From: JAIVJN01 sp036732565
Lineage (GTDB): Bacteria > Acidobacteriota > Vicinamibacteria > Vicinamibacterales > UBA2999
Assembly: GCA_036732565.1 (NCBI GenBank)
Contig: DAINCF010000200.1
Coordinates: 1-11,976 of the forward strand
Reading direction: 5' to 3'
Length of the DNA: 11,976 nt
The notes below the pieces were generated by a model. It did no database searches and had not been told where the DNA came from. It saw only the letters and a program-made list of their open reading frames with translations. This document shows positions 1 to 6,758 of this stretch, piece after piece. Numbering within the stretch: the first letter of the stretch is position 1; the number at the start of each line of letters is the position of its first letter. A program made the position numbers and the translations under genes.

Positions 1-1452
1 CGTCACGAGACGTTCGATCTCGGCGTCGACGCGAAGTACGGGATCACGACGGGTCTGACGGCGGACCTCACCATCAACACCGACTTCTCACAGGTCGAAG
101 CCGACGTGCAGCAGATCGGCGCGACGCGATTCAGCGTGCTGTTCCCCGAGAAGCGTGAGTTCTTTCTCGAGAACTCGGGCGTCTTCCAGTTCGGTCCGGG
201 CGGCGATCGGGCGGCGGTCATCTCGGCGGCGCCAGGCGCCAGCGCCGGCGGGCGCGACAACAGCGTGCAGAACGACCTCTCGCTGTTCTTCAGCAGACGC
301 ATTGGCTTGTCGGCTGCCGGCACCAGCGTGCCGATCGTCGCCGGCGCTCGCGTCAGCGGCCGCGCGGGTGGCACGTCGATGGGTGCGCTGCACATCCGTC
401 AGCGTTCGGCCCCCAACGAGGCAGAGGCGGCGTTCACGGTCGTGCGAGCGCGACGCGACGTGGGCGCCGCGTCAGACGTCGGCGTGATGCTGCTGGAGCG
501 CAACGACCGCGGCTCCGAGCGAAACCGCGTCGTCGCAGTGGATGTCAACCTCCGTCCGCTGAAGGACCTGCTGGTGTTCGGCTATGGGGTGAAGACGTGG
601 GGCGACCAACCTGACGATGCGGAGCACGGTCGCGACTTCGCCTCCCGCGCGGGAATGGTCTGGCGCGATCGACGGTGGGTGGCGGAGGCCTCCCACGGCG
701 TCATCGGCGCAGGCTTCGTCGACGAGGCGGGCTTCGTGCCGCGGGCGGGCATCGAACGGAGCCAGGCGCTGTTCGGTCGGCGATTTCGGCCGACGCAGAC
801 GGCGCGGTGGCTGCGCGAGATCTATCCGGTCATCGGTCTGACCGCGATTCGACGTGAAAACGGCGACTTCGACTCGCGCTACTGGGAGCAGCGACTGACC
901 TTCACGTTCGAGAACGGCGCATCGCTCGAGCTCGGAGCCAATCCCAACGTCGAGGATCTCAGCGACGCATTCGAGGTCAATCGCCCGCACGGCCTCGTGG
1001 TCGCGCCAGGTCGATACACATTCACCGATCGGTTCGTCTCCGCGTCGACGAGCCGGTCGAAGGCCGTGACCGTCTCGGGGCGTGCTTCAGCCGGCGCCTA
1101 CTACGACGGCACGCGCAACATCGTCCAACTGGGCGTCAACGGTCGAGTGAACACGCACTTGAGCGGGAGTCTGTCGGTGACGCGGGATGCCGTGCAGCTC
1201 ACTCAGGGCGGCGCGGTGACCCATCTGATTGTCGCGCGCGCGAACCATGGATTCTCTACTCGCCTATTCCTGAACGCGCTCGTGCAGTACAACACCGACA
1301 CCCGGCAGTCAGACGCGAACGTGCGGTTCAACTTCATCCATCGCCCATTGAGCGATCTGTTCGTGGTGTACAGCGATCAGCGGTCCGACGGGCGCGTCAT
1401 GGTTCGGGATCGATCGATCGCGGTCAAGATCACGCGCCTCCTCCTGTTCTGA
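1..1452 (+). CDS. DUF5916-family outer-membrane protein, C-terminal part (5' end outside window)
   Basis: The frame is open from the first base to a TGA at 1450-1452, so the real start lies upstream; 483 codons are visible. The segment around nt 76-195 reads DFSQVEAD, then RFSVLFPEKREFFLENSG, then VFQFG. This is the signature I associate with DUF5916 proteins, in which an N-terminal sugar-binding (CBM9/DOMON-like) domain normally precedes a predicted beta-barrel. The rest alternates short polar and hydrophobic stretches, as expected of outer-membrane strands, and the last residue is Phe after RLLL, a usual C-terminal signal for barrel assembly. The CBM9-like part is not visible here. The gene is convergent with the arginase-like gene, and the 101 bp between them show no clear terminator. 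The biochemical role of DUF5916 is not known to me; surface glycan binding or uptake would be a guess. Confidence 0.82.
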   Translation, partial: RHETFDLGVDAKYGITTGLTADLTINTDFSQVEADVQQIGATRFSVLFPEKREFFLENSGVFQFGPGGDRAAVISAAPGASAGGRDNSVQNDLSLFFSRRIGLSAAGTSVPIVAGARVSGRAGGTSMGALHIRQRSAPNEAEAAFTVVRARRDVGAASDVGVMLLERNDRGSERNRVVAVDVNLRPLKDLLVFGYGVKTWGDQPDDAEHGRDFASRAGMVWRDRRWVAEASHGVIGAGFVDEAGFVPRAGIERSQALFGRRFRPTQTARWLREIYPVIGLTAIRRENGDFDSRYWEQRLTFTFENGASLELGANPNVEDLSDAFEVNRPHGLVVAPGRYTFTDRFVSASTSRSKAVTVSGRASAGAYYDGTRNIVQLGVNGRVNTHLSGSLSVTRDAVQLTQGGAVTHLIVARANHGFSTRLFLNALVQYNTDTRQSDANVRFNFIHRPLSDLFVVYSDQRSDGRVMVRDRSIAVKITRLLLF

Positions 1453-1553
1453 CCATCGACGGCATTCAGAACCCCTTGTGCGTTACGAAATTCCCGTCGG
1501 GTACGTAGCAAACGCGCTCTCAACTAACGGCTCTTCGTCAGCGGTGGTAACGG

Positions 1554-2408
1554 TCATCTTCCTGTCGCCAGCCCACCAACGAGCATGTCGGCGAGCTGGG
1601 TGACGACGCGTCGGTCACCATCTCGCAGCGAGGCGTATTCGCTCACCTCGATGAGGCAAACGCGTGGATCGGTCGCCAGCGTCCCGAACAGCTCCGCACC
1701 CTCGGACATGGTCAGGCCGTCGGCGTGAGGGAAGTAAGCCGCAGGCATGTCCTCGCGGTGAAAGACGTCGATGTCGAAGTGGATGAGGACCCGCGCGGAA
1801 GCGGGGATGGCATCCAGCACTCGACGTCCCACCTCGCGCGCGCCGCGGCGTCGCACCTCGTCCAGCGACACCGCGGGCAGGGGCGGCTCGGATTCAGACG
1901 GCTCGCTGCAGCCGATCACAGTGATCTGCGATGCGCGAAGCGGCGGCCCCTGCCAGAACGGTGAGGGATGGGTGAGCAGCCACATGGCCATCGCCGCCGC
2001 GCTCCGACAGCGCTCGGAATTCGGAGGCGCATCATCGTAGTCGCCGTCCACATAGAGCACGTGAAGATCCTCGGGCCTCGTCGACAGGAGCGCTTCCGTC
2101 GTGCCGACCACGACGCTGCAGTCGCAGCCGATGAGAAGCGGCACCTGTCCTGACTGCTGCAGGTAGGGCCGGACGCGCTCGCCCACGCATTCCCACGCGA
2201 TCCGCGGACCTGGCCAGCTCCTGATCGGAGGAATCGTGTGGTGCGGGAGATAGCTCGGGATCGCCACGTCGCCATCGTCATGCGCGTCGCAGCCGGCCGC
2301 ACGCAGCCGCTCGAGCAGCTGCACCTCTCGAAAGGCTTGCGCATCGTTTTCGTTGCCCGGATACCACGAACCGGAACGCAGGGGTACACCAAGGATGTGA
2401 TAGGTCAT
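1554..2408 (-). CDS. arginase/agmatinase-fold family protein with altered metal-site motifs
   Basis: The gene encodes 284 residues starting at ATG 2408, with GGGAG about 6 nt upstream on the minus strand. Family landmarks appear in order: LLIGCDCSVVVG (residues 91-102) at the place of GGDHS; VLYVDGDYD (117-125) at the place of DAHxD; HFDIDVF (210-216) at the place of the SxDxD motif; HADGLT (228-233); and LIEVSEY (252-258), where arginases have a substrate-contacting acid. Classical ureohydrolases hold two Mn ions with two His and four Asp. Here the first His is Cys97 and the second is Asp123, while Asp96, Asp121, Asp125, Asp212 and Asp214 are kept. From memory, Cys in the first motif occurs in some uncharacterised arginase-family proteins; the DGDYD version is less usual. 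The fold assignment is solid. Activity on arginine, agmatine or formimidoylglutamate is not supported. There is no signal peptide, so it is probably cytoplasmic. Confidence 0.82.
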   Translation of the reverse strand: MTYHILGVPLRSGSWYPGNENDAQAFREVQLLERLRAAGCDAHDDGDVAIPSYLPHHTIPPIRSWPGPRIAWECVGERVRPYLQQSGQVPLLIGCDCSVVVGTTEALLSTRPEDLHVLYVDGDYDDAPPNSERCRSAAAMAMWLLTHPSPFWQGPPLRASQITVIGCSEPSESEPPLPAVSLDEVRRRGAREVGRRVLDAIPASARVLIHFDIDVFHREDMPAAYFPHADGLTMSEGAELFGTLATDPRVCLIEVSEYASLRDGDRRVVTQLADMLVGGLATGR

Positions 2409-2420
2409 GGCAGCTCCCGG

Positions 2421-2437
2421 TTGGCACTTCGGTTGCG
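2421..2437 (+). promoter_or_regulatory. candidate sigma-54 (-24/-12) promoter of the 50-residue gene
   Basis: The sequence TTGGCAC, five bases, TTGCG matches the core of the sigma-54 consensus YTGGCAC-N5-TTGCW. GG (2423-2424) and GC (2435-2436) are separated by exactly 10 bp. The predicted transcript start near 2448 would fall 5 nt before the AGGAGG at 2453-2458 and 16 nt before the GTG at 2464. The two bases after TGGCAC and the last W position do not fit the consensus. No enhancer-binding-protein site was recognised. Placement and spacing make this a good match, but it is a sequence match only. Confidence 0.45.
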
Positions 2438-2463
2438 ATCACGAGCCAGCAGAGGAGGACGCC

Positions 2464-2616
2464 GTGATTCGCAAGCTGAAGACAGGAGAATATCGCCTGT
2501 ACTCGCGAAAGGTCGACCCGAGGACTGGGCGGCGCAGAAACCTCGGCACTTTCAAGACACGAGGCGCCGCTGAGCAGCACGAGCGCGCCGTGCAGTTCTT
2601 CAAGCGCCGGGGGTGA
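2464..2616 (+). CDS. 50-residue basic conserved-looking protein, resembling a lone Arm/AP2-type DNA-binding unit
   Basis: The start is GTG 2464 because AGGAGG (2453-2458) lies 5 nt upstream. An in-frame ATG at 2407 would overlap the start of the divergent arginase-like gene and lacks such a site. The protein begins VIRKLKTGEYRLYSRKVD, continues with a TGRRRNLGTF stretch and a helix-like AAEQHERAVQFFKRRG. The short strand pattern followed by an Ala/Glu-rich helix resembles the N-terminal Arm (AP2-like) DNA-binding domain of tyrosine integrases, but there is no catalytic domain, so it would be a free-standing version. I recall similar 50-60-residue hypothetical proteins in soil bacteria but know no function. 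It is divergent from the arginase-like gene (55 bp apart) and convergent, with a 9-bp gap, with the DUF3175 gene. Nucleic-acid binding is an inference from charge and pattern. Confidence 0.7.
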   Translation: MIRKLKTGEYRLYSRKVDPRTGRRRNLGTFKTRGAAEQHERAVQFFKRRG

Positions 2617-2625
2617 CCTGCTCGT

Positions 2626-2961
2626 TTACTCGCGGCCGAACGCGACGCGGAGCTCGTGCTTGGCGCGCTCGAGCGTCCGGCGTTTACGTGGCGAGAGCGT
2701 TCGACCGGCTCGATTGATGTAGAGGTTCAGCATCGACATCGCTGACTGGTACGGTAGCGCTTTTCGCCGCTGGCTGCGCATGGCCGAGCGCTTGAGCGAG
2801 AGCGCGATCTGTCGGGGGCGGTTGGATGTGAACACGCCCTGCTGCAGATCGAGGGCATCGCTGCGCTGGGTGACCTGCTTCGACCATCGCCTCGGCCGGC
2901 TCTTGGGTGCCGCTCCACCATCGGCATTACGGGTACGTCGCGACGTCTTCCGTGCCGCCAT
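2626..2961 (-). CDS. DUF3175 family protein
   Basis: The start chosen is ATG 2961, giving 111 residues, because a full AGGAGG (2973 down to 2968) sits 6 nt upstream. A longer reading from 3006 would add 15 residues and place this site inside the gene. The first 25 residues are Arg/Lys-rich and probably disordered. The body RRWSKQVTQRSDALDL, then QGVFTSNRPRQIALSLKRSA, then YQSAMSMLNLYINRAG and a helical RKRRTLERAKHELR tail is what I recognise as DUF3175, a small family widespread in soil and plant-associated bacteria. Length is typical. Its function is unknown. There is no signal peptide or membrane segment, and the high positive charge fits nucleic-acid or polyphosphate binding, which is speculation. 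It converges with the 50-residue gene, and both have unusually strong Shine-Dalgarno sites for this window, suggesting strong translation of two small basic proteins. Confidence 0.85.
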   Translation of the reverse strand: MAARKTSRRTRNADGGAAPKSRPRRWSKQVTQRSDALDLQQGVFTSNRPRQIALSLKRSAMRSQRRKALPYQSAMSMLNLYINRAGRTLSPRKRRTLERAKHELRVAFGRE

Positions 2962-2986
2962 GTTGCACCTCCTGTCCGTCACGTGA

Positions 2987-3003
2987 TGCACGTCGTTTGC
3001 CAC
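2987..3003 (-). promoter_or_regulatory. weak -24/-12-like element upstream of the DUF3175 gene
   Basis: Read on the minus strand the sequence is TGGCA, then seven other bases, then TGCA. GG (3001-3000) and GC (2989-2988) again lie 10 bp apart. The C after TGGCA and the first T of TTGC are missing. A start near 2976 would leave only about 15 nt before ATG 2961, with the AGGAGG just inside it. The last base of the -12 element is 27 nt from the start codon, against 28 nt for the 50-residue gene. It is worth listing mainly because of that shared geometry; it could be chance. Confidence 0.25.
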
Positions 3004-3032
3004 CACCGGCTCGGCGGGTCCACATCGAATGG

Positions 3033-3048
3033 TGAAGGGCGCCCTTCA
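3033..3048. repeat. 16-bp perfect dyad, no spacer
   Basis: The sequence TGAAGGGCGCCCTTCA is its own reverse complement. With no loop it would suit a dimeric DNA-binding protein rather than an RNA hairpin. It lies 72 bp upstream of the DUF3175 start and about 290 bp upstream of the TonB-receptor start. In a 12-kb window one such dyad could arise by chance, so its meaning is uncertain. Confidence 0.4.
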
Positions 3049-3137
3049 TGGGGCGCCAAGACGACGAATGCACGTTGAAGAAGTGACCGCGGACATGTAT
3101 GCGTCTGCGCAATGGATCGTGAAACCGGCTTGCGGCA

Positions 3138-3159
3138 TTTGTTTCGTGACTGAAACAAA
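3138..3159. promoter_or_regulatory. 8-bp inverted repeat, candidate operator upstream of the TonB receptor
   Basis: The arms TTTGTTTC (3138-3145) and GAAACAAA (3152-3159) are perfect reverse complements around a 6-bp centre. This AT-rich pair stands out in a GC-rich genome and lies about 180-200 bp upstream of the receptor start, upstream of the possible promoter. The same 9-mer TTTTGTTTC occurs in the leader of the leucine-rich-repeat gene at 9781-9789. A shared regulator is possible but not shown. Confidence 0.4.
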
Positions 3160-3188
3160 ACCGGAACGAAAAGGTCACGTCTTTATCC

Positions 3189-3217
3189 TTGACGCTCCCA
3201 GTCCCCCATGCTACTTA
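3189..3217 (+). promoter_or_regulatory. possible promoter of the TonB-receptor gene
   Basis: TTGACG (3189-3194) is close to the -35 consensus. Seventeen bases later TACTTA (3212-3217) is preceded by TG one base upstream, an extended -10-like arrangement. The -10 match is poor. Transcription from here would give a leader of roughly 115 nt before ATG 3339. Confidence 0.25.
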
Positions 3218-3338
3218 GGCCTACGCAGTACTGGTCTGACCACTTTGCGCCACGCCCGGACCCGTACCGCAAGCCGAACGTCTGTTACGCGACCCCACGT
3301 TTACGCGAGACCGGCCCATTGTGCTCAGAGGAGCCCCT

Positions 3339-6300
3339 ATGCGACGACTTGTCTTGGGAGCGGCGATTCTCGTCCTCATCGCCAGCCCTGTGTTTGCTCA
3401 GACCGGCCAAATTACTGGCGTGATCACCGATAACACGGGCGCGGTCGTTCCTGGCGCCACCGTGAAGGCCGAGGAAGCGGCGACCGGATTGTCGAGAGAC
3501 ACCGTTACGGGCGCCGACGGCCGCTACACCTTTACATCGCTGCGACCCACCACCTACAACCTGGCCGCGGAGTTGGCCGGGTTTCAGACCACTCAGCGAA
3601 CCGGTCTCGTCTTGCAAGCGAACCAGAACGCCACCGTCAATTTCAAGCTGGAGCTCGGCAACCTGGCCGAGACGATCACCGTCGCGGGCGAATCGCCCAC
3701 GGTGGACGTGACCTCCGCGACGCTCAGCGAGGTCGTCGATGCCAAGCGCATCGTCGAACTGCCGCTGAACGGCCGCGATGCCGCGAAGCTGGCGACGCTG
3801 GTCCCGGGCATGGTGCTCACCGAGACGTTCCAGGAGTCTGGGAAGACCATCCCCGGCGCGCTCCGGATGTCGACGAACGGCACGGAGTCGCGGCAGGTCT
3901 CGTTCCGGTTGGATGGGACGAGCCACTCCGATCCCTATTATCAGCAGAATCAGCCGTTCCCCTTCCCCGACGCCCTCCAGGAATTCAGCATCCAGACCAG
4001 CAACTACAGCGCGGCCCAGGGGAACAGCGCCGGCGCGGTCGTCAACGCGGTGACGCGCTCCGGGACGAATGACTTCCATGGCGGCGCGTTCGGCTACCTG
4101 CGCGATCGCACGTTCAACGCGCGAAACTTCTTCGCGCCCGAGAAGGACTTCCTGAAGCGCAAGCAGTACGGCGGCTTCGGCGGCGGGCCGATCGTCCGCA
4201 ACAAGATGTTCTTCTTCGGTGGCTGGCAGGGCACGGGGATCTCCAACACGGGAGCGAACCTGGTGCAGTTCGGACCGACCACCGACATGCGCAACGGCAA
4301 CTTCGCCACGTGCGGCTCGGCGTGTAATCGTGCCTTGACCGATCCGGAGACCGGCCAGCCGTTCCCCGGCAACCAGATTCCGGTGTCCCGGTACGATCCG
4401 GCGTCCCTCGCGGTCCTGAACTTCATTCCGCAGTTGAGCGGCGACGGCCGCATGCAGGTGCCCCGGCAGATCGGGCAGGACGACAATCAGATCGTCGCCA
4501 AGGTCGATCAGCAGCTCGGTGACTCCAACTCGCTCGCGTTCCGATACTTCTTCGATCACTTCACCAACGATCCGACCTACACGGAAGGCAACCTCCTGAG
4601 CTATCGCAATCCCACGCTGCAGTCCCGCGTGCGGGCTCAGAACATGACGGGGTCGTGGACGCGGACGTTGTCCAACACGATGTTGAACGAGTTCCGTTTC
4701 GGCTACAACCGCATGCACGCGCGGCGCTTCCCGCCGACGAACAATGTGCCCAGCATGCAGGAGCTCGGGGTGCGGTTGCCGATCTACCCGACCTTGGCGT
4801 CGATCTCGCAAATCGAGGCGGCCGGCTTCTTCAACATCGGCGACAACCTCGAGGCCTCGTTCGTCCGCAACGGCTTCGAGCTGAACAACAAGTTCAGCTG
4901 GCTGAAGGGGAAGCACAACATCACCGCCGGCGGCGAGGCCCAGCGTTACGACGTGACCATCGTCAACGAGTTCCGGCGCGGCGGGCACTTCATCTTCGAC
5001 GGCAGCCGCACCGGCCATGCCATCGCGGACTTCTTGCTCGGCTACATCCAGAGCTTCGACCAGGGCACGGGCGAGTACAAGGACTACGAGGTCTGGTACG
5101 GGTCGGCGTTCCTGCAGGATGACTGGAAGGTGTCGTCCAAGCTGACGTTGAACCTGGGCCTCCGCTACGAATCGTCACCGCCATGGCACGAGAAGGAAGG
5201 CCGCATCGAGCTGTTCACGCTCGATGACTACGCCAACAACGTGCGCTCGACCGTCTTTCCACAGGCGCCGCGGGGCGAGACGTTCCGTGGGGATCCGGGC
5301 GTTCCAGAAGATGGCACCGATGCATCCGTGTACAACTTCGGCCCGCGTGTCGGCTTTGCGTGGGACATCACCGGCGACGGCAAGACGAGCCTTCGCGGTG
5401 GCGGCGGCATGTTCTACGACCAGCACCGCGACGGCGAGTCGGGCAACGGCGCCGTCAACGCCGCGCCGTGGAGCATTCGACTCGCGGTCACCAGGCCGAG
5501 CGGCCCGTTCTCCGATCCGTACCGCGGCCGAAACGACTTCAACCTGATCACCGACGAGACCATCGGGACGGTGAACGCGCCCTTCCCAACGCCGGTGTTG
5601 ATCGAGACGCTGGACGAGACCTACAAGACACCGCTCACCTACAGCTACAACCTGACGTTCGAGCGCGAGCTGATGAACGGTCTCGCCGCGCGTGCCGCCT
5701 ACGTGGGATCGCGCTCGGTCAACGGCCGCCGGACGGTACAGTTGAACCCGGCGGTCTACACGCCCGGCGACACCCGCGGGACCGACGCGCGCCGGCTGTT
5801 CGCGGCCGACAGCATCGGGCAGGTGATTCAGCAGCGTCAGGATCGCGAGTCGATCTACAACGGGATGCAGCTCACGCTCACCAAGCGGTACTCCCGTGGC
5901 TTCACCGTCACCAGCAACTACACACTCTCGAAGGTCGAAGGCAACTTCGGCGACGACGTGATTCCCTACAACGAGTTCACGCTCGACAAGAAGGATCCGC
6001 TGGTGTGGGGGCCGTTGACGCAGGATCGGACCCATCGCTTCACGACATCGTGGGTGTGGGATCTGCCCGGCGCCGACATGACCGGGCCGATGCGCTTCCT
6101 GATCGGCGGCTGGCAGTGGTCGGGCCTGATGGAGTACGAGAGCGGCCGTCCGTTCAACGTCATCAGCGGCTCGGATCGATCCGGCCGCGGGCTTGGCAGC
6201 ACCAACGATCGCGCGATCCTCACCGGCGAACCGCTCGAGGCGCCGGCCGGATCGGATCCCACGCTCTGGTTCAACCCCGCGGCGTTCGCGGTGGCTCCAG

Positions 6301-6584
6301 TCGGCACCTTTGGCAACGTCCCGAAGGGCTTCCTCCGCGGGCCCTCGTTCCACGCCTGGAACATGGGACTGTTCAAGAACTTCCGGTTCAGCACGGACGT
6401 CAACGTGCAGTTCCGCGCCGAGTTCTTCAACATCTTCAACTCCGTGAACTTCGACATCCCGGGCACGACGCCTGGTGACAACCGCATCGCGGTCAACAGC
6501 GCGAACTTCGGGAGAATTACCCGAACGGTGCCGGTGAGCGGAGATCCGCGAATCGTGCAATTCGGCCTCAAGTTCGTGTTCTAG
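3339..6584 (+). CDS. Oar-like TonB-dependent receptor with carboxypeptidase-regulatory-like N-terminal domain
   Basis: ATG 3339 is chosen because GAGGAG lies 5 nt upstream and the product starts with a clean signal peptide, MRRLVLGAAILVLIASPVFA, cut before Gln21. An upstream in-frame GTG (3321) only lengthens it. The protein has 1081 residues, the usual size for this acidobacterial class. Residues about 23-105 form a carboxypeptidase-regulatory-like beta-sandwich (QITGVITDNTGAVVPGATV, then GRYTFTSLRPTTYNL). A plug follows, with LPLNGRD (141-147), FRLDGTSHSD and GAVVNAVTRSGTNDFHG. The barrel includes FLQDDWKVSSKLTLNLGLRYE-like strands and ends in Phe after KFV. A small Cys pair occurs in TCGSACNRALTDPETG, a loop seen in relatives. 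No obvious TonB box or other transporter partner is visible, so the ligand is unknown; polysaccharide or peptide uptake is typical of the class. Two TAG stops occur in tandem. The gene precedes the fusion-enzyme gene, to which it may be functionally linked. Confidence 0.93.
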   Translation: MRRLVLGAAILVLIASPVFAQTGQITGVITDNTGAVVPGATVKAEEAATGLSRDTVTGADGRYTFTSLRPTTYNLAAELAGFQTTQRTGLVLQANQNATVNFKLELGNLAETITVAGESPTVDVTSATLSEVVDAKRIVELPLNGRDAAKLATLVPGMVLTETFQESGKTIPGALRMSTNGTESRQVSFRLDGTSHSDPYYQQNQPFPFPDALQEFSIQTSNYSAAQGNSAGAVVNAVTRSGTNDFHGGAFGYLRDRTFNARNFFAPEKDFLKRKQYGGFGGGPIVRNKMFFFGGWQGTGISNTGANLVQFGPTTDMRNGNFATCGSACNRALTDPETGQPFPGNQIPVSRYDPASLAVLNFIPQLSGDGRMQVPRQIGQDDNQIVAKVDQQLGDSNSLAFRYFFDHFTNDPTYTEGNLLSYRNPTLQSRVRAQNMTGSWTRTLSNTMLNEFRFGYNRMHARRFPPTNNVPSMQELGVRLPIYPTLASISQIEAAGFFNIGDNLEASFVRNGFELNNKFSWLKGKHNITAGGEAQRYDVTIVNEFRRGGHFIFDGSRTGHAIADFLLGYIQSFDQGTGEYKDYEVWYGSAFLQDDWKVSSKLTLNLGLRYESSPPWHEKEGRIELFTLDDYANNVRSTVFPQAPRGETFRGDPGVPEDGTDASVYNFGPRVGFAWDITGDGKTSLRGGGGMFYDQHRDGESGNGAVNAAPWSIRLAVTRPSGPFSDPYRGRNDFNLITDETIGTVNAPFPTPVLIETLDETYKTPLTYSYNLTFERELMNGLAARAAYVGSRSVNGRRTVQLNPAVYTPGDTRGTDARRLFAADSIGQVIQQRQDRESIYNGMQLTLTKRYSRGFTVTSNYTLSKVEGNFGDDVIPYNEFTLDKKDPLVWGPLTQDRTHRFTTSWVWDLPGADMTGPMRFLIGGWQWSGLMEYESGRPFNVISGSDRSGRGLGSTNDRAILTGEPLEAPAGSDPTLWFNPAAFAVAPVGTFGNVPKGFLRGPSFHAWNMGLFKNFRFSTDVNVQFRAEFFNIFNSVNFDIPGTTPGDNRIAVNSANFGRITRTVPVSGDPRIVQFGLKFVF

Positions 6585-6658
6585 TAGCAGGTCTCCGCTC
6601 CGATGGCAGAGCATCCGATCCCAACGAGGCTCCGCCTGACTGCTAGAACGTTTCTCTT

Positions 6659-6675
6659 GCCCCGCTCCGCGGGGC
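6659..6675. terminator. GC-rich hairpin after the TonB-receptor gene, possible weak terminator
   Basis: The arms GCCCCGC and GCGGGGC are perfect reverse complements around a 3-base TCC loop, 75 bp past the receptor stop. No T-run follows on either strand, so it is not a classical intrinsic terminator. Such a stem could stabilise the 3' end of the message or cause pausing. Confidence 0.35.
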
Positions 6676-6679
6676 GGGC

Positions 6680-6740
6680 CATCTCCTAAGGCCGAGCGAA
6701 TGGCTTGCCGCTTTTCGCTACGATATGGCCTTAGGAGATG
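6680..6740. repeat. 14-bp perfect inverted repeat with nested stem in the leader of the fusion gene
   Basis: CATCTCCTAAGGCC (6680-6693) is the exact reverse complement of GGCCTTAGGAGATG (6727-6740). Inside the 33-nt loop, AGCGAA (6695-6700) pairs with TTCGCT (6714-6719), so the whole segment can fold into one long two-stem structure. The right arm contains AGGAG directly followed by ATG (6738), and the left arm supplies the matching CTCCT. It could be a terminator-like end of the receptor transcript, a translation-control structure for the next gene, or a small palindromic repeat element. Confidence 0.7.
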
Positions 6741-6758
6741 CCTAACTTGGGAGTCCAT

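Larger units (their letters stand above)
2962..3338. other. 377-bp non-coding region between divergent DUF3175 and TonB-receptor genes
   Basis: No convincing gene is present. The open frames that cross it lack family resemblance and good ribosome sites. It holds the promoter region of the DUF3175 gene at its left end, a 16-bp perfect dyad (3033-3048), an AT-rich stretch with an 8-bp inverted repeat (3138-3159), a possible promoter (3189-3217) and the leader of the TonB-receptor gene. Base composition drops in GC around 3120-3200, as expected of a regulatory stretch. Confidence 0.7.

Noticed and set aside
1481..1552. CGTTAC/GTAACG complementary pair between the two convergent genes at 1453-1553
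   Set aside because: The arms are only 6 bp and 60 nt apart without a T-run, which is not a credible terminator.
1554..2408. Naming the gene as arginase or agmatinase (rocF/speB)
   Set aside because: Both metal-binding His positions are replaced, so a specific enzymatic name is not supported.
2407..2409. ATG giving a 69-residue version of the 50-residue protein
   Set aside because: It overlaps the divergent gene start, lacks a ribosome site, and would put the AGGAGG and the -24/-12 element inside the gene.
3145..3179. CGTGAC (3145-3150) and GTCACG (3174-3179) complementary pair
   Set aside because: The short arms compete with the stronger 3138-3159 repeat and are likely chance.
3029..3433. 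134-codon plus-strand frame in the non-coding region before the receptor gene
   Set aside because: There is no Shine-Dalgarno site and no recognisable sequence, and it overlaps the receptor gene start in another frame.
3285..5018. 577-codon open frame on the minus strand
   Set aside because: It is antisense to the TonB-receptor gene, has a low-complexity Arg/Val/Gly-rich composition typical of high-GC shadow frames and no recognisable motif.
6738..6740. ATG as the start of the fusion gene
   Set aside because: AGGAG touches the ATG, leaving no spacing, and the codon lies in the arm of the inverted repeat. GTG 6759 has GGGAG at 5 nt and gives a cleaner signal peptide. It is not fully excluded.
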